From contig CAZVYQ010000001.1 of NCBI GenBank assembly GCA_964631375.1, positions 95,622-159,621 on the forward strand: 64,000 nt of DNA, written 5' to 3'. Under the pieces are notes generated by a model, which had not been told where the DNA came from, made no database searches, and saw only the letters and a program-made list of their open reading frames with translations. The stretch's first letter is position 1, and every line of letters starts with the position of its first letter. Origin of the DNA: JAAYYM01 sp964631375. GTDB lineage: Bacteria; Bacillota; Clostridia; Lachnospirales; Lachnospiraceae. Positions 56,771-64,000 of this stretch are shown piece after piece. The translations under genes were made by a program, and so were the position numbers.

Positions 56771-57418
56771 ATGGCACGTAACAAATATCCTGAAGAAACT
56801 GTCAATCTGATTCTTGATGTATCTGTCAAGCTCTTTCTCTCAAAGGGCTATGAACAGACATCTATACAGGACATTATTGATGGATTAGGTGGTTTGAGCA
56901 AGGGTGCAATCTATCATCATTTCAAATCCAAGGAAAGTATACTGATTGCTGTTTTTGAACGATTTTCCCTACAGTCCAAGGCAATTTTGGATACTATCAT
57001 GGAAGACAAGACACTGACAGGACGCGAAAAGTTTCAAGCGATATTTATGTCTTCCTTAAAAAGTCAGGATCACCGCAGGTTGATTGCTTCTGCACCAAAC
57101 CTGTTGGATAACCCAAAATTACTGGCTACTCAGATGAAGTCTACGATATTTGACGTCACCCCGAATTATATCGTTCCGGTGATTGAGGAAGGGATCAAAG
57201 ATGGTTCCATCCAATGTGAATACCCACGTGAAACTGCTCAGATTCTGACTTTGCTCAGTAATATATGGATGAATCCGCTGATTTATCCGATCGGAGAGGA
57301 TGAGGTGTCCTCCAGAATGGATTTCTTTAATTATCTTACAGACTTACTTGGATTTTCCTCCATCAGTGATTCATTGGAGGCACATCTTCTGGATTTCATT
57401 CATTTAAGTTCTGACTAA
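56771..57418 (+). CDS. TetR/AcrR-family repressor of the adjacent MFS exporter
   Basis: The 215-residue protein has the TetR HTH (F-L-S-K-G-Y-E-Q-T-S-I-Q-D-I; L-S-K-G-A-I-Y-H-H-F-K-S-K-E) and a ligand-binding C-terminal part. The ATG at 56771 follows AAAGGGG; longer frames begin inside the promoter. ATACCG/CGGTAT palindromes occur both in its own promoter and before the MFS gene, so it probably controls both. It is divergent from the metal-efflux operon. Confidence 0.9.
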   Translation: MARNKYPEETVNLILDVSVKLFLSKGYEQTSIQDIIDGLGGLSKGAIYHHFKSKESILIAVFERFSLQSKAILDTIMEDKTLTGREKFQAIFMSSLKSQDHRRLIASAPNLLDNPKLLATQMKSTIFDVTPNYIVPVIEEGIKDGSIQCEYPRETAQILTLLSNIWMNPLIYPIGEDEVSSRMDFFNYLTDLLGFSSISDSLEAHLLDFIHLSSD

Positions 57419-57423
57419 AAAAA

Positions 57424-57445
57424 ACTGCCCTTTACACCGGGCAGT
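57424..57445 (+). terminator. Hairpin between tetR and the MFS gene
   Basis: ACTGCCC (57424-57430) and GGGCAGT (57439-57445) form a 7-bp stem. The tract that follows (ATTATTAT) is poor in runs of T, so termination may be partial. Confidence 0.5.
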
Positions 57446-57464
57446 ATTATTATAAATATTATAC

Positions 57465-57481
57465 ATACCGTCAGTCGGTAT
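57465..57481. promoter_or_regulatory. TetR-type operator before the MFS gene
   Basis: ATACCG-TCAGT-CGGTAT has the same arms as the site in the tetR promoter, with a different centre. It lies 17 bp before the MFS start codon and overlaps its leader. Confidence 0.65.
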
Positions 57482-57498
57482 CTAAGAGGAGATTAAAA

Positions 57499-58758
57499 AT
57501 GGAACACAAAAAACTTTTTCAAAAAGACTTTACAATGGTCATCATCGGGCAGATCATTTCACTGTTCGGAAACTCAATACTACGATATGCACTTCCTCTA
57601 TACCTGTTAAATCAGACACATTCGGCAGGTTTATTCGGAATCGTAAGTGCATGTTCGCTGCTTCCCATGATACTCTTATCACCCATAGGAGGAATCATCG
57701 CAGATCGTATCAACAAACGAAACGTCATGGTGATCCTTGATTTTTCAACTTCCATCCTCATTCTCATACTTGTCGTTTTACTAGACAGGGTGAACATCAT
57801 CGTTCTCTTGATTACTGTCCTAATGATCCTATATGGGATTCAGGGTACTTATCAACCCACTGTACAGGCTTCTGTTCCTCTGCTGGTAGATGGAGAAAAC
57901 CTGATGGCAGGCAATGCTTCCATCACACTGGTCAATTCGCTTGCCGGACTGATCGGCCCTGTATTGGGTGGTATCATGTTTGCGGCAATTGGGATCAAGC
58001 CCATTCTGTATCTGAGTATTATATGCTTTCTGATATCTGCAATCATGGAGATTTTTATACATATCCCATTTACAAGAGAGAATACTACGGATACGGTTTT
58101 AATGATTGTGAAAAAAGATATGGCTGACAGTTTCTCATTTATCAGGCATGACCAACCAATTCTGATCAAAGTAACGATCCTGATCGCGTTCATCAATATG
58201 GTTTTTTCAGCATTGATCATGATTGGTGTACCGATCATTGTAAATGAAAAGCTTGCTTTTCCTCAGGAGCAAGGAAATCGTCTGTATGGATATGCACAGG
58301 GAGCACTTGCTGCAGGAGGTCTGTTAGGTGGATTGCTGGCTGGTGTCATTGGTAAAAAGCTGTCAATTAAGAAATCCTATTTATTGATTAGCCTGTGTAC
58401 ATTTACACTGCTCCCGATCGGAATCGCACTTCTGCTTCCGTTATCTCCGATCGTTTCTTATCTGATCATTATAATCAGTTGTACAATTATGATGATATGC
58501 TCCTCTATCTTCAGTATTGAAATGATCTCATGTGCACAGATATTGACTCCTGCACACCTACTGGGCAAAGTAATGGCATTAATCAGCTGCTTCGTAATAT
58601 GTGCACACCCGATCGGACAATTGATTTATGGGAGCCTGTTTGAATTTGTATCAGTTCATTATGCATATATATTCTTTGGTGCTTTTCTGATCTGCCTGGC
58701 AATATCAAATGTGAGCAAACGTATCCTGACTGCCATTCCGATAGAAGATCACTTGTGA
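57499..58758 (+). CDS. MFS exporter (MFS_3/drug-efflux-like)
   Basis: The 419-residue protein has about 12 hydrophobic segments. Loop 2-3 reads G-G-I-I-A-D-R-I-N-K-R-N, the MFS motif A, and P-V-L-G-G-I-M-F is in TM5. Such proteins export drugs, macrolides or siderophores. AAGAGGAG precedes the start. It is controlled in all likelihood by the TetR encoded just upstream. Substrate unknown. Confidence 0.88.
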   Translation: MEHKKLFQKDFTMVIIGQIISLFGNSILRYALPLYLLNQTHSAGLFGIVSACSLLPMILLSPIGGIIADRINKRNVMVILDFSTSILILILVVLLDRVNIIVLLITVLMILYGIQGTYQPTVQASVPLLVDGENLMAGNASITLVNSLAGLIGPVLGGIMFAAIGIKPILYLSIICFLISAIMEIFIHIPFTRENTTDTVLMIVKKDMADSFSFIRHDQPILIKVTILIAFINMVFSALIMIGVPIIVNEKLAFPQEQGNRLYGYAQGALAAGGLLGGLLAGVIGKKLSIKKSYLLISLCTFTLLPIGIALLLPLSPIVSYLIIIISCTIMMICSSIFSIEMISCAQILTPAHLLGKVMALISCFVICAHPIGQLIYGSLFEFVSVHYAYIFFGAFLICLAISNVSKRILTAIPIEDHL

Positions 58759-58768
58759 CAAAATGAAT

Positions 58769-61700
58769 TTACCATTCCCAGTCCTGCATCAATCGTTTGA
58801 TCCTGCTTTCTCGTTGCTCTCCTTTTTTCTTATAATATTCATTCACAGATGCGAGAGTAATAAGGATCACTCCGGCTGCTAATAAATAGATCCACCAAGC
58901 GATACTTTTCCAAAAATCTCTGGAAGAATACAGGATCAAGGTGATTAATGTAATGGAGGCTAGCAGGAACCAACGTTTGCTCTTGCTCCAGAATGATACC
59001 AGCAGGATTATCAGAGCCGCAACTCCAAGTATCAGAACATCTGATAAAACTTTTCCTCTGATGGCATCAATCCCCTGCCAGACCATGCAGACATCAATCA
59101 TCGCATAGAAGATCCATGAGAATACCTTTTCATAGCCCCTCCAGATCCATTTATATAAACATAAAGAGAGCAATATAAACGGTATCATCTTCCACTCTGA
59201 ACGCATGATCAGCGGAACCAGGAAAAATGGCTGCGTCCACCACATGATACATCCAATGAAACAGATGAATGAAAGGATTGGCCGATCAAACGACGGATGA
59301 ATCCTTCGATAATAGCCTAATAGATAAACTACCAACATAAAGAGTCCGACAAAATGCCATGGAGAATCCCCGGATTGTCCTAAAAGAACCAATGTCGGTA
59401 CAATGTTTATGATTGCATACCAATCGATCAGGACACCCTTTGCCTCCACTCTTTTGACGATATTCATATTGTGATGAAGGAGATAGCTGAGCAAAAGGAT
59501 GGTTAAAAACAGCAGCGTCCAGGCAATCATGATCATATGATTATTAAACCCCAGATGAATCTTCACAAAATCCAGTCTCATGTTAAAAATGACAAGTAAT
59601 ACTCCTGCCGGTACAATCCCGCTCCACATCATACGCAGTCGATACAGAGTCCACATACATAGTATGGTTTCGATGACCAAAACCAGAAAACCAATATGAA
59701 TCATCAGATTCACTGTCCAATCTGTACTAACCACACTCGAAGAAGAACACCATAGTCCAAGCATCAGCATGACCTGTGTCAGAATCGAATAACTGAGACT
59801 CTTTTTACAAAATGCCCAAACTGCAACAGCCATGATCCCACATAAGAGTATCATATACTCGATCATTCGAGATAATGGGAGTGACATGTCGTAAAGATAG
59901 AAACAGTCCGTGAACTGCAGGAACAGACAAATTGCGATCGCAGCATACATCACCCAATACATGATACGTTCGCATCCCTTCCATACCAGTTTATATAAGC
60001 CCAATACCACAAGCAGAAACACAATCATATTGATCTCTGTTGTATATGCCTCCGGTAAGGTGATAAACGGCTGTACCCACCAAGCCACACATAAAAAGAA
60101 TGCTGCTGCGGAGATAATCGGTCGGTTGAACCGGGCATCAATGCGTCTTAAATAATTGAACAGGTATAGTATAAACAGGAATGATGAGACAAAGCACCAG
60201 ACTTCATCTCCAAAAAACAGGCCAATCGGTATACATACTGCACCTACACTCAGCCAGTCAAACCGCATGATGAACCCCTTTTCCTCTCTTCTGCTCTCGA
60301 GCAATTTCGGATAGATCCATCTGCCGATCAGAGATACACATAAGAATTCTCCTAACAGGATCAATTGACAGATATCATATGTGAAACCGGTCTCATCTAC
60401 AATATGAAAAGAAAGTACAAAGAACAAGATCATGGAGATCAATCCTGCGAGCATATTCCCCTGTTGATATAGTGCGTACTGACATAGAAGGATTACAAAC
60501 AAGGTCAATAAACCGATCCAAAGCTCAGGGGCAAAGTCACTGCACCAGCCACAGGTCATAAGAATAACAAAACCATGTACCAGTACATTCAACATGATTC
60601 CAGTTTCTCTTCGAAGCAGGTTCATTCTGTTATAAACAGCCGGAATCAGATAAATAATCAATGCCACTGCTACAAACAGCATTGGCACACAAAGCCGTTT
60701 GACTGTTGGCCATGTCTGAAACACTCGGCCGACTGTAATGCTGATCGAGAAGGAAACCATGAATCCGACTATATAGAGCCACAACACGGACAACATATAG
60801 GTACTGCTATGTTTTGGTGTCTGATCTTCTGCAACTAATGTATCTCTCTTTTGACTTGATATAGATTCGTACAGCATCGTAATCGAATATAATGTCAGCA
60901 ACCACAAATATGCAGGAACAAAGTCCGCTTGATCTGTAGCAAAATCGCCAACAATCATAACTGCTCCGCTGATCCAGACCATGATCGAAAACGGTAGCTT
61001 TAACTTGCTCAATCGTCCGTCTTTTTCTGACAGCAGGATCAAAAGGATCGTGAACAGCATGGTGAATAAATAAAAAACCATAAATACACTTTCCTCTGAT
61101 TGCGGATGAAATGCAATAACAGAACAAATATATAGATAGAAAATGCTCCATGGAAATATGAAACGGGCAGTCACAGATAACCAATCTTGTTTCTTTTCAA
61201 ACGCCAGACTCGCAATCATAATCATACTAAAAACAGCAGAATTCATGATGATCCAGGAATCCTCGAGACCATACCCCATATACAGACAGATACATATCGG
61301 TAAAATATCCGATAACTTGTTTCTGAATAAAGAAATTCCATGGTAGCGTAGGAACCGGTATGCGAGAAAAGCAAGAAAAATGAATACCTCTCCTGTGATT
61401 TCTGAAGTTCGTTCTGTTACAGGAAGCGTCTTGGTCAATCCCATTATGATGATTACAGAAATAAGCGGATGAATCCACTGCATCCATCTCTGCTCCATTT
61501 TAATCATCATATAGGACATGGTAATCATAATACAGATCAGTCCGATGATCCAATAATACCTTCCACTGACTGCACCTTCCATAAAAAAGGAAATCAATAA
61601 CGCTATTGATACAATGTAGAAGGAAATATAAGAGTATCTTCCAAGCTGTGACAGCACTCCTGTTTCCTGTTTGACAAACTGCTTTGCCAATATAACAATC

Positions 61701-62533
61701 CCTGCACAATAAATCGATAATATGAGAATCCTGACATCCAGATCACCGGCAAACTGCCAGATCAAAGATACAATGCCTGCTGTTCCTGCAATATAAGTAA
61801 ACCATATGTATAGCTTCGATTGATAGATCTTGACTCCAAATACACATGCCACAGTAAGGCATACAGATGCGATCAAAGAAAGGATGTATTTTCCTTCTCC
61901 CTGTACTGATAAATAGTTACCTAACAGTTCAAAATAACCAATACCTAAAAAAGCAAGAGGGATAAAGAGACTTCCTAATGAATAAAAGGTTAAACCCGTC
62001 TGCTTTAACATCAGTTTATTGCGTGCAAGCACAGAGGCTCCAAAGAACAAAACGATTAACAAGGCAATGACTGCTGCTTTCATAAAGTCAGGAAGGATAT
62101 TCCATGTCGTAGTTGCAAAAATTAACCCGGCAATGACAATAAAAATCACACCAATGACAAACACAATGTTCATTGTATTAACCTTTTTACGTGGCTTCGG
62201 AGCCGATGGAGCATTAATGTACTGTGATCTCGCAGAATATACAGGCTGCGGAGCCACTTGGGGCTGTACTTTTTGCGGTGCCACTTGGGGCTGTACTTTT
62301 TGCGGTGCCACCTGTGGTTGTATTGTTTGCGGTGATTGTAGCGATTGCGGCTGCGATACCATCGTCCTCTGCGACTGTGGTTGCTGTACAGGCTGCGAAC
62401 CGCCCCTCCAATCCTCCAGTTCCTTAATCCTGCGTCTCAGTTTTGTGTTCTTATCATAAAAAATAATGACCATCGGTATCAACGCGAACGGACTGAGTAC
62501 CCAGAGTAATGCCAATGCAATCAAACTCGACAT
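58769..62533 (-). CDS. Giant polytopic membrane protein (1254 residues) with internal duplication
   Basis: After one N-terminal membrane segment (about 1-27) comes a charged stretch and a Gln/Pro-rich linker with three 9-residue repeats V-Q-P-Q-V-A-P-Q-K (about 67-93). The rest is about 35 hydrophobic segments with almost no soluble domain. Two regions are clearly related: R-R-I-D-A-R-F-N-R-P-I near 795 and R-R-I-H-P-S-F-D-R-P-I near 1070, each followed by W-W-x-Q-P-F and a L-Y-K-x-x-W-(K/R)-G segment. I know no function. It follows rarA by 62 nt, with an AAGGGGG site. Confidence 0.78.
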   Translation of the reverse strand: MSSLIALALLWVLSPFALIPMVIIFYDKNTKLRRRIKELEDWRGGSQPVQQPQSQRTMVSQPQSLQSPQTIQPQVAPQKVQPQVAPQKVQPQVAPQPVYSARSQYINAPSAPKPRKKVNTMNIVFVIGVIFIVIAGLIFATTTWNILPDFMKAAVIALLIVLFFGASVLARNKLMLKQTGLTFYSLGSLFIPLAFLGIGYFELLGNYLSVQGEGKYILSLIASVCLTVACVFGVKIYQSKLYIWFTYIAGTAGIVSLIWQFAGDLDVRILILSIYCAGIVILAKQFVKQETGVLSQLGRYSYISFYIVSIALLISFFMEGAVSGRYYWIIGLICIMITMSYMMIKMEQRWMQWIHPLISVIIIMGLTKTLPVTERTSEITGEVFIFLAFLAYRFLRYHGISLFRNKLSDILPICICLYMGYGLEDSWIIMNSAVFSMIMIASLAFEKKQDWLSVTARFIFPWSIFYLYICSVIAFHPQSEESVFMVFYLFTMLFTILLILLSEKDGRLSKLKLPFSIMVWISGAVMIVGDFATDQADFVPAYLWLLTLYSITMLYESISSQKRDTLVAEDQTPKHSSTYMLSVLWLYIVGFMVSFSISITVGRVFQTWPTVKRLCVPMLFVAVALIIYLIPAVYNRMNLLRRETGIMLNVLVHGFVILMTCGWCSDFAPELWIGLLTLFVILLCQYALYQQGNMLAGLISMILFFVLSFHIVDETGFTYDICQLILLGEFLCVSLIGRWIYPKLLESRREEKGFIMRFDWLSVGAVCIPIGLFFGDEVWCFVSSFLFILYLFNYLRRIDARFNRPIISAAAFFLCVAWWVQPFITLPEAYTTEINMIVFLLVVLGLYKLVWKGCERIMYWVMYAAIAICLFLQFTDCFYLYDMSLPLSRMIEYMILLCGIMAVAVWAFCKKSLSYSILTQVMLMLGLWCSSSSVVSTDWTVNLMIHIGFLVLVIETILCMWTLYRLRMMWSGIVPAGVLLVIFNMRLDFVKIHLGFNNHMIMIAWTLLFLTILLLSYLLHHNMNIVKRVEAKGVLIDWYAIINIVPTLVLLGQSGDSPWHFVGLFMLVVYLLGYYRRIHPSFDRPILSFICFIGCIMWWTQPFFLVPLIMRSEWKMIPFILLSLCLYKWIWRGYEKVFSWIFYAMIDVCMVWQGIDAIRGKVLSDVLILGVAALIILLVSFWSKSKRWFLLASITLITLILYSSRDFWKSIAWWIYLLAAGVILITLASVNEYYKKKGEQRESRIKRLMQDWEW
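62253..62333. repeat. 27-bp tandem repeat, three copies, in the giant membrane protein gene
   Basis: Units start at 62253, 62280 and 62307. The first two are identical over 27 bp and the third differs at a few bases. They encode the repeated 9-residue Gln/Pro/Val linker unit, so copy number can change without a frameshift. Confidence 0.92.
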
Positions 62534-62595
62534 CGTTGTTTGTCCCCCTTCTTACTGTTGTCTGAAACCATGATATATAACATTGCTGTTTCCTC

Positions 62596-63915
62596 CTAGT
62601 GGTCTGACTTCCACTGCTTGATCTTTTGCAGTCTTTCACCAACAGCCTTTTCGGCTCCCTGAGTAGTCGGTCTGTAATAGGTAGTTCCCTGCATGGATTC
62701 CGGCAAACACTGCATGGTTGTCAACTTTTCATCTGTATCATGTGCATATTCGTAACCTTTTCCGTACTCCAGATCAGCCATCAGTTTCGTAGGAGCATTT
62801 CTTAGTTGAAGTGGAACCGGTTCCACCCTTTGACGTTGAATATCAGATTTACTTTTCTCGCATGCTGTATAGAGAGCATTGGACTTAGGTGCCATGGCAA
62901 GATAGGTAACTGCATGAGTTAGATTCACATCGCATTCAGGCATTCCGTTAAAATGACATGCCTGATATGCCGCCACTGCCACCTGCAAAGCCTGTGAATC
63001 TGCCATCCCTACATCCTCACTTGCAAATCGGATCAGACGTCTGGCTACATACAACGGATCCTCGCCCCCCTGCAACATCCTGTTCATCCAATAAATTGCT
63101 GCATCCGGATCAGAGTTACGCATGGATTTATGTAATGCCGATATCATATTATAGTGTTCTTCACCTGTTTTATCATATAACAATGACTTTCTGGTGATAC
63201 ACTGTTCCATTCCTTCATCAGTTACAAGAATACCCTTTGCTGATATCTCTCCATTGAGCACTGCCATTTCAAGTGTATTCAGTGCAGTCCTTGCATCTCC
63301 ATTTGCAAATGTGGCAATTGCCATAATCTGCGTATCCGTCATCTGTACATTCTGATATCCAAAGCCTTTATTACTTTGCAATGCATTTTGTAAAAGTTTC
63401 TTAATATCAGCCTCAGACAATGCCTTGAGCACAAACACCTGACATCTGGAAAGCAAAGCAGAATTGATCTCAAAGGATGGATTCTCAGTTGTTGCTCCGA
63501 TCAGAGTGATGCTTCCCTTTTCTACATAAGGAAGAAAGGCATCCTGTTGAGCCTTGTTAAATCGATGAATCTCATCCACAAACAATACTGTCCTGATCCC
63601 AAGTCGACGACTCTCATCTGCCTGCTTCATGACATCCTTAATTTCCTTGATTCCACTGGTAACAGCAGAAAAGTTAATGAAATCTGCATTGGTTCTGCCA
63701 GCTATAATCCCTGCAAGCGTGGTCTTGCCCACTCCCGGAGGTCCCCAAAAGATCATAGAAGTCACCTGATCGTGTTCAATTAATTGACGCAGCATCTTAC
63801 CTTTGCCAAGTAAATGCTCCTGTCCCACAAATTCCTCAAGCGTTTCAGGACGCAATCTGCTGGCTAAGGGAATTGTCTTTGTTTGAGTATCATCAAATAG
63901 TGAAATTTGATTCAT
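62596..63915 (-). CDS. rarA: Replication-associated recombination protein A (MgsA/RarA ATPase)
   Basis: RarA is a AAA+ ATPase related to clamp loaders that acts at stalled replication forks. The 439-residue protein has Walker A G-P-P-G-V-G-K-T-T, Walker B L-F-V-D-E-I-H-R-F-N, sensor 1 G-A-T-T-E-N-P-S-F, and S-R-C arginine finger. The C-terminal tetramerisation part has M-L-Q-G-G-E-D-P-L-Y-V-A-R-R and Y-L-A-M-A-P-K-S-N. It starts four bases inside the preceding gene (ATGA) after GAGGAC. Family length is about 430-450, so it is complete. Confidence 0.95.
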   Translation of the reverse strand: MNQISLFDDTQTKTIPLASRLRPETLEEFVGQEHLLGKGKMLRQLIEHDQVTSMIFWGPPGVGKTTLAGIIAGRTNADFINFSAVTSGIKEIKDVMKQADESRRLGIRTVLFVDEIHRFNKAQQDAFLPYVEKGSITLIGATTENPSFEINSALLSRCQVFVLKALSEADIKKLLQNALQSNKGFGYQNVQMTDTQIMAIATFANGDARTALNTLEMAVLNGEISAKGILVTDEGMEQCITRKSLLYDKTGEEHYNMISALHKSMRNSDPDAAIYWMNRMLQGGEDPLYVARRLIRFASEDVGMADSQALQVAVAAYQACHFNGMPECDVNLTHAVTYLAMAPKSNALYTACEKSKSDIQRQRVEPVPLQLRNAPTKLMADLEYGKGYEYAHDTDEKLTTMQCLPESMQGTTYYRPTTQGAEKAVGERLQKIKQWKSDH

Positions 63916-63998
63916 ATATAGTCCTCACTGCCTTCCGTGTTGATCAACTTAAATGAAAAACTAAATTCCAGTAGCTCACAACCGTAGTAAATCTGCGG
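63912..63998 (-). CDS. 3' end of an unidentified gene upstream of rarA
   Basis: The last 28 codons of a frame entering from the right edge, ending C-E-L-L-E-F-S-F-S-F-K-L-I-N-T-E-G-S and then E-D-Y-I. Its TGA overlaps the rarA ATG by 4 nt (ATGA), the usual sign of a coupled operon, and the other two frames are closed. Too short to name. Confidence 0.5.
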   Translation of the reverse strand, partial: PQIYYGCELLEFSFSFKLINTEGSEDYI

Positions 63999-64000
63999 GA

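Noticed and set aside
62019..62459. Plus-strand frame with Cys-rich repeats (G-A-T-W-G-C-T-F-C units) that looks like a metal-binding repeat protein
   Set aside because: It is antisense to the 27-bp repeat and linker of the large membrane protein gene; no ribosome site, and the minus-strand frame is long and coherent.
1..64000. CRISPR arrays, prophage genes, rRNA or tRNA genes
   Set aside because: No regular repeat-spacer array, no phage structural genes and no rRNA or tRNA-like sequence were recognised in the window.

Overview
The window looks like chromosomal DNA from a low-GC, anaerobic member of the Firmicutes, most probably Lachnospiraceae. Supporting signs are strong AGGAGG-type ribosome sites, TTGACA/TATAAT promoters, an oxygen-sensitive class III ribonucleotide reductase, a PadR/DUF1700/DUF4097 set, a DUF4173/DUF2975/HTH set, two PhoB/OmpR two-component systems paired with peptide-type ABC transporters, and no outer-membrane genes. 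This assignment is inference; no rRNA or tRNA gene was seen. A run of 100 N flanked by identical 55-bp sequences shows that the window is scaffolded draft or metagenome sequence.

Layout. 0-7 kb (minus strand): pyrF, then an operon of glutamine-using enzymes, purF-carA-carB-asnB (asnB cut by the left edge), with an intrinsic terminator inside its leader. 7-9.7 kb: nrdD with a fused C-terminal redoxin domain and a tandem pair of NrdR-like boxes upstream. 9.7-16.6 kb: a minus-strand operon with a DUF2974 lipase-like protein, an MFS transporter, potABCD and a TPR lipoprotein. 16.8-22.6 kb: an orphan metal-type ABC ATPase, signal peptidase I, a cell-surface O-acylation set (MBOAT, SGNH-like, acyltransferase 3) and an ECF S-component. 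22.6-27.7 kb: PspC, DUF4097, DUF1700 and PadR; a small double-glycine/zinc-ribbon protein; DUF4173, HTH and DUF2975. 27.8-33.8 kb: MocR/LysE, TetR, RsmH, the assembly gap with a 5'-truncated nitroreductase, and CapA. 33.9-37.9 kb: a PD-(D/E)XK nuclease-family protein, a noncoding stretch with three 33-bp repeats, an unrecognised protein, and a tripartite hipB-hipS-hipT module with three matching 18-bp operators.

37.9-42.3 kb: a lantibiotic-immunity-type ABC transporter divergent from a two-component system. 42.3-46.6 kb: clpB, a small membrane protein, a flavoprotein, and an unlisted 37-residue hydrophobic peptide gene. 46.6-51.7 kb: a BceRS/BceAB-like module with an intrinsic terminator between kinase and transporter. 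51.7-56.7 kb: metal homeostasis (ZnuA-like lipoprotein, DtxR-family regulator, isoprenylcysteine-methyltransferase-like protein, ArsR, P1B ATPase and a separate HMA protein). 56.7-58.8 kb: a TetR-MFS pair with related operators. 58.8-64 kb: a 1254-residue polytopic membrane protein with internal duplication, rarA, and the tail of one further gene.

The most interesting items are the hipBST module with its operator array, the terminator in the leader of the purF operon, the redoxin-fused NrdD under an apparent NrdR promoter, the double-glycine zinc-ribbon protein, the 37-residue peptide beside the BceRS-like system, and the 33-bp repeats.
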